Assembly: GCA_050952935.1 (NCBI GenBank) | Contig: JBMNLS010000002.1 | Span: 868,001 to 932,000, forward strand | Direction: 5' to 3' | DNA length: 64,000 nucleotides | From: UBA6115 sp050952935 | GTDB lineage: Bacteria > Bacillota > Clostridia > Christensenellales > Aristaeellaceae | In this document: positions 58,508-64,000 of the stretch, in pieces | Position numbering within the stretch: position 1 is the first letter of the stretch | Layout: every line of letters begins with the position of its first letter | Notes under the pieces: model-generated | The model's input: the letters and a program-made list of their open reading frames with translations, nothing else | Told to the model about the DNA's origin: nothing | The model's database searches: none | Translations under genes and position numbers: made by a program

Positions 58508-60694
58508 TCAAACAGAGAGAGGAGGATGCTCAGGAAGCCAGCGCGACATCATATCCTGCACATGCTGACGCGCGAAATTAGCGGCGATGGCCTCATCCTC
58601 AGGCCTTGGCGCGCTGCTTCCCATGAGCCCCAGGAATTGGCTGACCTTAAGCCCCAACACATCCTGGATCAGGCTGTCAGAACCACCGGGGCTAACCAGG
58701 TAATAGCAAAGGAGAGAATCCTCCTGGCCGATGCGGTGGGCCCGGTCCTCCGCCTGGCTGTGGATGGCGGGGGACCAATCCAGTTCCCCAAACACCACGC
58801 AGGTGGCGCGCTGAAGGTTCAGGCCCGATGCCGCCCGCAGGGAGATGCAGCACAAATCGGTACGCTCCTGCATGAAGCGCTCCAGACTTTTTTCTTTTTG
58901 TTCTCCGGTTTCGCGGCCTGTGATAAAGGCGGGGGAAAAGTGACGCAGGTCTTTCCGGTAGATATCCATCACCGCGTGGTGATGGGCGAATAACAGCACC
59001 TTTTCGCCTGATTCGATCAGCGCGCGCACGAACTGAACCACATAGGGCGCTTTAGCAAGCCCCGTTGCCTGCCGTTCTCCCTGGGAAACCTGCCCTTCCA
59101 GCAGCGCCCGCTCCGAAGGGGTGAGCGACTGGGTTTTAGCCAAGTAATTCAGCTTTTCCAAAACCGGGGCCATGAGCCGCTGAAAAAGGCTGTCATCAGC
59201 GTCAATCTCCTGCACCAGGCGGCGCTTGTCCGGCAGCTCAGGCAGCACCTCTTTTTTGGTGCGCCTGAGCATGATGCCTTCTCTCCTCAGATAATCGCCC
59301 AGCCAGTCCGGATGCGCCACCACAGCGTTGCCATAGCCATAGCACCATTCGCGGGAAAAGGAATCCCAGTCCCCCAAAAAATGATAATCAAGGATGTTGA
59401 CCACATTCCATATTTCTCCCCCCTGATTATAGATAGGGGTTCCGGACAGGCCATAAACCCGGTCACAGCTGTTGGAAAGGAGGCTGGCCGCGCTGTATTT
59501 TTCGGTTCCGCGATGACGAAGTTCCTGTATCTCATCAAATATAACGGTTTGGGCGGGCAGCTCAGGCAGGGCGTCTTTCCATCCTCTCATAAGCAGATAG
59601 TGCACCAGATAAATATCGGCTTCGGGCAGGGGATAGGGTGTAAGGCCCTTTAAGACGCACACATGAGGCTCATGGCCATCCATGCTCAAAAAGCGTTTGA
59701 TTTCACTCTGCCAATTCCGCACCAGGTGCGGCGGCACCACGATGATGGCGGGGAAAGCGCCTGTTGATGACAGCGCAGCCAGGGCCTGCACAGTTTTACC
59801 AAGGCCCATTTCATCCGCCAGCAAAGCCCTGCGCATTTGGGTAAGCCATACAGCGCCGTAGGATTGGAAAGGACGCAGCGTGCCTGTAAAATAGCCTGTC
59901 TTATCCTGATAGGAGGGCGTGTTTTTCTCAAAAGCGGAAAGATTGGCCTGATAGGCTCTTGCTTCCTGCAAGGCTTCATCCCATCTTTCCTGATCCCGGG
60001 GCATGATGGCCAGAGGATAGCGCTGCATGAACCAGTTCAGTTCACCCACCAGCCTTCTATGGGCAGAAAATCGGGCAATGCCCCGTTTGCCACTGTCAGA
60101 ACCAGGGAAAAGCCGCTTGGTCATTTCAGTGACATACGGCTCTCCCGTGATGACCCAATATTTCCCTCTGGTTTGATAAGAAAGGGTTCCGTAAACTTTG
60201 CCTTCAGGCTTAATTGGCTCAAGGTATGAGGGAATATCATTACAATCAGATGAAGAAGCGATTTTATACTTCGGTATATTGCTTGAAAAGGGTGCCGAAG
60301 TATGTTTTGAGACTTGCTCTCCTTCCGGTACTGCCGGGCCCCAGAGTTTGTTGAAGCTTAAGGATATACATGGTTTCCCAAGCAGGCTGTCAGGGAGTGT
60401 GGTTTCTCGTTCGCTGATGATGATCAGCGCATGAACCCGGGGTGAGGAGAGATAACGGGTAGCCTGATTGATCAAATCATGCCGACGTGGTTTTCCCCGT
60501 TTGATTTCAATGCCGATGTTTTCAGACAAGAAATCAATCCGGCAACGCGGTCCCACCTGTACTTCATGGCTAAATGGAATGTTAGCCCGCTCAAGGGCTG
60601 ATGCCACCTGCTCATGCAAATCAAACTCATGAAGCGAAAAGGGGGCGCGTATGGACCTGATTGCCTGGATAACCTGATGTAAGCGATGCTGCAT
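58508..60694 (-). CDS. PD-(D/E)xK nuclease fused to an SNF2-family helicase, first gene of the ruv operon
   Basis: A 728-residue protein. Residues about 20-105 look like a PD-(D/E)xK endonuclease: GPRCRIDFLSENIGIEIKRGK supplies Asp54, Glu63 and Lys65, and INQATRYL the Q-x3-Y motif (Gln77, Tyr81) of RecB/Cas4-like nucleases. Residues 165-260 resemble the HARP-type region before the motor. The SNF2 motor has LRPFQSYGAVWL (Q-motif region, 273), Walker A DEMGLGKT (294-301), a DEIQ box (387-390) where DEAH is usual, GLSGTP (415), and motif VI SQAEDRAHRIGQ (646-657). The ATG at 60694 follows AGGAGGACGC. The layout recalls SMARCAL1/ZRANB3-type fork-remodelling proteins, and the operon suggests action on branched DNA. 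Function inferred. Confidence 0.82.
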   Translation of the reverse strand: MQHRLHQVIQAIRSIRAPFSLHEFDLHEQVASALERANIPFSHEVQVGPRCRIDFLSENIGIEIKRGKPRRHDLINQATRYLSSPRVHALIIISERETTLPDSLLGKPCISLSFNKLWGPAVPEGEQVSKHTSAPFSSNIPKYKIASSSDCNDIPSYLEPIKPEGKVYGTLSYQTRGKYWVITGEPYVTEMTKRLFPGSDSGKRGIARFSAHRRLVGELNWFMQRYPLAIMPRDQERWDEALQEARAYQANLSAFEKNTPSYQDKTGYFTGTLRPFQSYGAVWLTQMRRALLADEMGLGKTVQALAALSSTGAFPAIIVVPPHLVRNWQSEIKRFLSMDGHEPHVCVLKGLTPYPLPEADIYLVHYLLMRGWKDALPELPAQTVIFDEIQELRHRGTEKYSAASLLSNSCDRVYGLSGTPIYNQGGEIWNVVNILDYHFLGDWDSFSREWCYGYGNAVVAHPDWLGDYLRREGIMLRRTKKEVLPELPDKRRLVQEIDADDSLFQRLMAPVLEKLNYLAKTQSLTPSERALLEGQVSQGERQATGLAKAPYVVQFVRALIESGEKVLLFAHHHAVMDIYRKDLRHFSPAFITGRETGEQKEKSLERFMQERTDLCCISLRAASGLNLQRATCVVFGELDWSPAIHSQAEDRAHRIGQEDSLLCYYLVSPGGSDSLIQDVLGLKVSQFLGLMGSSAPRPEDEAIAANFARQHVQDMMSRWLPEHPPLSV

Positions 60695-60719
60695 GCGTCC
60701 TCCTGAAGTTTACGTAATC

Positions 60720-60748
60720 ATTATAACCTGTGACGAAACTGTTTACAA
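60720..60748 (-). promoter_or_regulatory. Promoter of the nuclease-SNF2/ruv operon
   Basis: On the minus strand -35 TTGTAA (60748-60743), a 17-base spacer and consensus -10 TATAAT (60725-60720). No clear LexA box is seen nearby. Confidence 0.65.
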
Positions 60749-60765
60749 TGTGTTTAAATTGTCAG

Positions 60766-60794
60766 TTGCCGGCTGTGTTGATATCTGCTATTAT
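60766..60794 (+). promoter_or_regulatory. Promoter of the L,D-transpeptidase gene
   Basis: -35 TTGCCG (60766-60771), a 17-base spacer and -10 TATTAT (60789-60794), then AAAGGAGG before the ATG at 60819. Confidence 0.55.
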
Positions 60795-60818
60795 CACGCT
60801 ACAGCAAAGGAGGATTTG

Positions 60819-62630
60819 ATGGGTAAACGCATCCTTTCATTTTTTGTGGCGGCCATGCTGCTGCTTTCCAGCATCATAATTCACGCAGAAGAGCCCCGTC
60901 TGCGTTTTGCCTTAACCCCTGAGATGCTTCGCCCCGGGCGGACTGAACGGGTGAGTTTTGTGGCGATCGAGACCGGCCTGGCGTCTTTGCATCTGGAAGG
61001 CCCAGAAGGTGCTCTGACGCCGATTATGGACAATATTTCAGTTCAGGCGGGTGAGAATCACCTTGCCTGGAATGGTTTTGACCAGACGCAGGGGCTGATT
61101 CCTCAGGGCGAATATCGCCTGGTGCTTCAAATGGGTGATGAAAGGGCGGAAGCTCATCTCATCATTGGGCCTGAAAGCCCGCGCATTATTCAGCTGAAAA
61201 TTGACAATTCTCATATCATGCCTGGCCAGCCCTGGAAAATGAGCGCACATTTGAATATGCAGGGTAGGCTCATGGTTGTTTTTCATATCGCGGATCAGCT
61301 TTATGAAATCTTTAACGCGCAGGTGCCTGAAGGCGAAACAACAGTTGCCTGGGATGGGCTGATTGATGGTATTCCTGCGCCTGAAGGGCAGCACACGCTG
61401 TCCATTTTGTTTCTCGATGATGAAGGATTCGCGGCCAACCAGCAACATGTTACCCTGACGGTGGAACCTGTGTCTGAGGTGCCTGCTGTCTCAGATGCGG
61501 TTACCCCAATGCCGGAAACGGTAGACAGCACCGCTTTAGAAACAGTCGAACCTGCTGTCGCCACGCAAGCGCAAAAGCGCTACACGCTTCCTACAAAGGA
61601 AACGGTCAGCAAGGAAGAAGAAGGCTCCAGCTACTGGACCTTGCCTGTCGGTGAGTGGAATGAAGAGGCGATCTGGAAGGTGATGATGCAGCCGCTGACC
61701 GTGGTGGTGGGTGGAGACCAGCGGGACACCTATAAACTGCGCGCAGCCAAAGACGAAAGCATGAAGCGTGAGAACATCCTGGGAGAAATCACCTATGAGT
61801 CCCAGGGGGTTCATGTCATTGAGCAGACTGATGACGGCTGGTCTCTGGTGGAGGTCTACAACTCCTCCTATGGCCCCAATAACCGCACCCGTAGAGGATA
61901 CGGGGACACCGATGACCTGATCCGCGGCTATGTCCGCACCCAAAACCTGAAAACCATCACCCCCAGGGATGATTATGGGGTTTTGATTGATAAATTGAAG
62001 CAGCGCCTGTATGTGTTCAAAGATGGGAAGAAGTATACGGAGCTGTTGATCTCTACCGGCATCCCCACCAAACAGCAGCCATGGAATGAGACGCCCTCAG
62101 GAGAGTTTCTGATGGTGAGCCGGGTGGGGCAGTTTAATGCCGGAAACCTGGTGTGCCGCATGGCCATGCGCATTAACGGCGGCTGCCTCATTCACGAGGT
62201 TCCCTATATTGAAAACATCTCAACCGGATACTGGGATTATTCGTCCCAGGAGGCTCAGCTGGGCACCAAGGCCAGCCACGGCTGTGTCCGGGTGCAGCGC
62301 CTTAACAACGATGACGGCATCAACATGTCCTGGCTGTGGAACAACATCAAGGTGAACACCAAGGTTTTAGTCTGGGACGACTTTCCCGGCAGATTCTATG
62401 AATACCCGGACGATAGCCTGGCGCTGTATTACAATCCGGACCGGGGGCAATATTATCATCTGGATCAAAACTGCCGCAGCATTAAGAACAGGTATCTTCC
62501 TCTGAAAGGAACCATGACCTATGGCGAGCTGGATGACGCAAGCTATCAAAAACTGACGCCTTGCAAAAGCTGTAACCCGCCCATCAGAAAGGCGGAGATC
62601 GATAAAATTAACAGGGATAACGGCTTTTAG
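60819..62630 (+). CDS. Exported L,D-transpeptidase (YkuD domain) with Ig-like and Cys-containing C-terminal parts
   Basis: A 603-residue cell-wall enzyme. A signal peptide (ILSFFVAAMLLLSSIIIHA|EEP) is followed by two FlgD-like Ig modules (about 25-110 and 115-205, each ending in a WDG/NGFDQTQG-type turn), a Thr/Pro-rich linker (about 215-265), an SH3-like region (about 280-370) and the YkuD catalytic domain (about 385-530). The nucleophile is Cys489 in KASHGCVRVQRLNND. The last 70 residues hold YYHLDQNCRSIKN and KLTPCKSCNPP, a His/Cys3 set that may bind zinc. Such enzymes make 3-3 peptidoglycan crosslinks or attach proteins. The ATG at 60819 follows AAAGGAGGATTTG. Confidence 0.88.
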   Translation: MGKRILSFFVAAMLLLSSIIIHAEEPRLRFALTPEMLRPGRTERVSFVAIETGLASLHLEGPEGALTPIMDNISVQAGENHLAWNGFDQTQGLIPQGEYRLVLQMGDERAEAHLIIGPESPRIIQLKIDNSHIMPGQPWKMSAHLNMQGRLMVVFHIADQLYEIFNAQVPEGETTVAWDGLIDGIPAPEGQHTLSILFLDDEGFAANQQHVTLTVEPVSEVPAVSDAVTPMPETVDSTALETVEPAVATQAQKRYTLPTKETVSKEEEGSSYWTLPVGEWNEEAIWKVMMQPLTVVVGGDQRDTYKLRAAKDESMKRENILGEITYESQGVHVIEQTDDGWSLVEVYNSSYGPNNRTRRGYGDTDDLIRGYVRTQNLKTITPRDDYGVLIDKLKQRLYVFKDGKKYTELLISTGIPTKQQPWNETPSGEFLMVSRVGQFNAGNLVCRMAMRINGGCLIHEVPYIENISTGYWDYSSQEAQLGTKASHGCVRVQRLNNDDGINMSWLWNNIKVNTKVLVWDDFPGRFYEYPDDSLALYYNPDRGQYYHLDQNCRSIKNRYLPLKGTMTYGELDDASYQKLTPCKSCNPPIRKAEIDKINRDNGF

Positions 62631-62663
62631 CGCAGCGAAAACATGGAGAAGCTTGTGGTGATA

Positions 62664-62692
62664 TTGCGTCTTTGGACAAAAGCGGCTATAAT
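62664..62692 (+). promoter_or_regulatory. Promoter of the Asp23-FakA pair
   Basis: -35 TTGCGT (62664-62669), a 17-base spacer and consensus -10 TATAAT (62687-62692). Confidence 0.65.
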
Positions 62693-62734
62693 GTTTCCCG
62701 AGAATGCCCACTTCCTGAAAGGGGAATGTTTGTG

Positions 62735-63085
62735 ATGGAATACAAAATCAAGAACGACATTGGGACGATTTACATTTCCGAAGAGGTGATGCTCAAGGTG
62801 GTAGGTTATGCCACGCTGGAGTGCTATGGCATCGTCGCCATGTCTTCAAAACGCGCAAAGGACGGGTTGGTGGAGTGGCTGGGCCGCGAAAACCTCAGCA
62901 AGGGCGTTCAATTGCGCGCGGTGGACGATATGATTGACGTGGATCTTTACATTGTGGTGGAGTATGGTATTTCGGTGACCGAGGTATGCAACTCCATCAA
63001 AGAAGTGGTGCGCTACAAGCTGGAAAAAATGACAGGCATTAAAGTGCGCAATGTGAATATCACTGTCGAAGGCATCCGTGTCTGA
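62735..63085 (+). CDS. Asp23/Gls24 family envelope stress protein (YloU-like)
   Basis: A 116-residue protein of the Asp23/Gls24 family. IGTIYISEEVMLKVVGYATLECYGIVAMSS (residues 7-36) and IDVDLYIVVEYGISVTEVCNSIKEVVRYKLEKMTGIKVRNVNITVEGI are typical. Members form filaments near the membrane and help envelope homeostasis. The start at 62735 has AAAGGGGA upstream; an in-frame ATG nine bases earlier is too close to that site. The next gene is FakA-like, the conserved yloU-yloV pair of Bacillota. Confidence 0.92.
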   Translation: MEYKIKNDIGTIYISEEVMLKVVGYATLECYGIVAMSSKRAKDGLVEWLGRENLSKGVQLRAVDDMIDVDLYIVVEYGISVTEVCNSIKEVVRYKLEKMTGIKVRNVNITVEGIRV

Positions 63086-63107
63086 AGACTGGCAAACGGA
63101 GGTAAAA

Positions 63108-64000
63108 ATGCTAACAGATATGTCCGTGATTGATGCCAGTTTGCTTCGGGAGATGGTCAACGCCGGGGCTGTGATGCTTGAAAACAACCGCGATGCGGTG
63201 AATGCCCTGAATGTTTTCCCTGTTCCTGATGGTGACACCGGCACCAACATGTCCATGACCATGATGACGGCTGTTAAAGAAGCAAACGGCCGTGAATATA
63301 CAAGCGCTTCCGACATGGCGGAGGCTTTGGCAAAGGGCGCTCTGCGCGGCGCCAGGGGCAACTCCGGCGTGATTCTCTCACAGCTGTACCGCGGTTTTTC
63401 AAGGGGTCTGGAAGGGCTTGACAATGTCAGCCCCGCCCAATTTGCCGCGGCGCTGAAATCAGGCGCGGAAACAGCCTATAAAGCGGTGATGAAGCCCAAG
63501 GAGGGTACCATCCTTACCGTGGCGCGTGTGATTGCTGAAGATGCGGTGTATCAGGCCGCGAAGAATCCTGACAGCTTCCTGGAATTGTTCCAGGTGATTT
63601 TGTCCAGCGGCGAATCCATTGTGAAACGCACCCAGGAAATGCTCCCGGTCCTTACCCAGGCCGGGGTGGTGGATGCCGGCGGCTGGGGTCTGCTGCTAAT
63701 TTATCGTGGATATGCGGCGGCGCTTAGAGGTGAACGGGTGGAAGAGCTGGCCGGCGATGCCCGCGTTTCAGATGACGCAGGCGGATTCGTGGATGACCAT
63801 GACCTGCTGGGTGAGATAACTTTCGCCTATTGTACTGAGTTTTTCATCCAGGAGATGAAAAGCCCCGCGAGCGACCGGGACATTGAAATCCTCCGCCACA
63901 GGCTGACCCGCCTGGGCGATTGCGTTTTGGTGGTGGGGGATGCCAGCCTAATCAAGGTACATCTGCACACCAATGACCCGGGCAAGGCGCTGCAGCTGGG
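63108..64000 (+). CDS. FakA/YloV DAK2-domain fatty acid kinase (N-terminal part, cut by window edge)
   Basis: The gene starts at ATG 63108 behind CGGAGG and runs off the right edge after about 297 codons with no stop. Residues 1-200 are the DAK2 kinase domain: NVFPVPDGDTGTNMSMTM (about 33-50, metal-binding Asp residues), RGARGNSGVILSQLYRG (about 84) and VVDAGGWGLLLI (about 188). FakA uses ATP to phosphorylate a fatty acid held by a FakB/DegV protein, feeding phospholipid synthesis. The DegV protein at 25.2 kb is a possible partner. The visible part shows the start of the second domain (TEFFIQEM). Confidence 0.92.
   Translation, partial: MLTDMSVIDASLLREMVNAGAVMLENNRDAVNALNVFPVPDGDTGTNMSMTMMTAVKEANGREYTSASDMAEALAKGALRGARGNSGVILSQLYRGFSRGLEGLDNVSPAQFAAALKSGAETAYKAVMKPKEGTILTVARVIAEDAVYQAAKNPDSFLELFQVILSSGESIVKRTQEMLPVLTQAGVVDAGGWGLLLIYRGYAAALRGERVEELAGDARVSDDAGGFVDDHDLLGEITFAYCTEFFIQEMKSPASDRDIEILRHRLTRLGDCVLVVGDASLIKVHLHTNDPGKALQL

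Noticed and set aside
1..64000. CRISPR array, prophage, toxin-antitoxin or restriction-modification system
   Set aside because: No regularly spaced repeats, cas genes, phage structural genes, methylases or paired small toxin/antitoxin genes were seen. The PD-(D/E)xK-SNF2 protein has no methylase or defence-type neighbour, and sits in the ruv operon.

Overview
The window looks like a chromosomal segment of a mid-to-high-GC member of the Bacillota (Clostridia). The evidence is gene order and gene content: rimP-nusA-ylxR-ylxQ-infB-rbfA-nrnA-truB, phoH-7TM-HD-ybeY/cdd-era, a Bacillus-type PurR, Asp23 next to a FakA/DAK2 protein, frequent TTG/GTG starts behind strong Shine-Dalgarno sequences, and sigma-A-type promoters. 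A more precise placement (for example Christensenellales-like) would be a guess. Most of the sequence is GC-rich housekeeping DNA. The exception is about 5.85-13.7 kb, which is clearly AT-rich and carries a complete insertion sequence plus a six-gene transport/phosphoesterase operon.

Layout. 0-6 kb: an RsuA-type pseudouridine synthase (cut by the left edge) and a membrane protein, then uvrA, divergent from an NCS2 nucleobase permease whose short leader contains a 20-codon ORF overlapping an intrinsic terminator. 6.1-7.7 kb: an IS4-type element with terminal inverted repeats and an 8-bp target duplication. 7.8-13.5 kb: an ABC importer (binding protein, two permeases, ATPase) followed by a glycerophosphodiester phosphodiesterase and a PHP phosphoesterase, resembling a ugp-like system. 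13.6-18.6 kb (minus): purR-pth-mfd. 18.8-22.6 kb: a secreted protein, a long PRPP synthetase and two unknown small genes. 22.6-24.2 kb (minus): a PHP histidinol-phosphatase-like protein and an inositol monophosphatase-like protein. 24.2-30.9 kb: TtcA-like, DegV, GNAT, Rho, GalM and a YhcH-GNAT fusion. 31.0 kb: tRNA-Ala(GGC). 31.1-32.8 kb (minus): an ECF sigma factor and a membrane-anchored partner. 33.1-40.4 kb: the rimP-to-truB translation operon. 40.4-46.7 kb: a GntR regulator, fhs, Lrp, an aminotransferase, a CapA-like protein and a degraded-looking isopropylmalate-dehydrogenase-like protein. 46.7-52.8 kb (minus): phoH, 7TM-HD phosphodiesterase, a ybeY-cdd fusion, era and apbE. 53.0 kb: rpsT. 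53.5-60.7 kb (minus): a nuclease-SNF2 helicase heading ruvC-ruvA-ruvB-queA-psuK-psuG. 60.8-64 kb: an L,D-transpeptidase, Asp23 and a FakA-like kinase (cut by the right edge).

How the genes work together. Nucleotide supply and its control recur: PurR, PRPP synthetase, an NCS2 permease, formate-THF ligase, pseudouridine breakdown and cytidine deaminase. A match to the Bacillus PurBox lies upstream of purR and a weaker one upstream of the permease. DNA repair is represented by uvrA, mfd and the ruv operon, and the ruv operon carries an unusual PD-(D/E)xK-SNF2 protein as its first gene. I saw no CRISPR array, prophage or classical defence island. The features that look least described are the nuclease-SNF2/ruv operon, the permease leader, the two domain fusions (YbeY-Cdd and YhcH-GNAT), the IPMDH-like pseudoenzyme, and the AT-rich transport island next to the insertion sequence.
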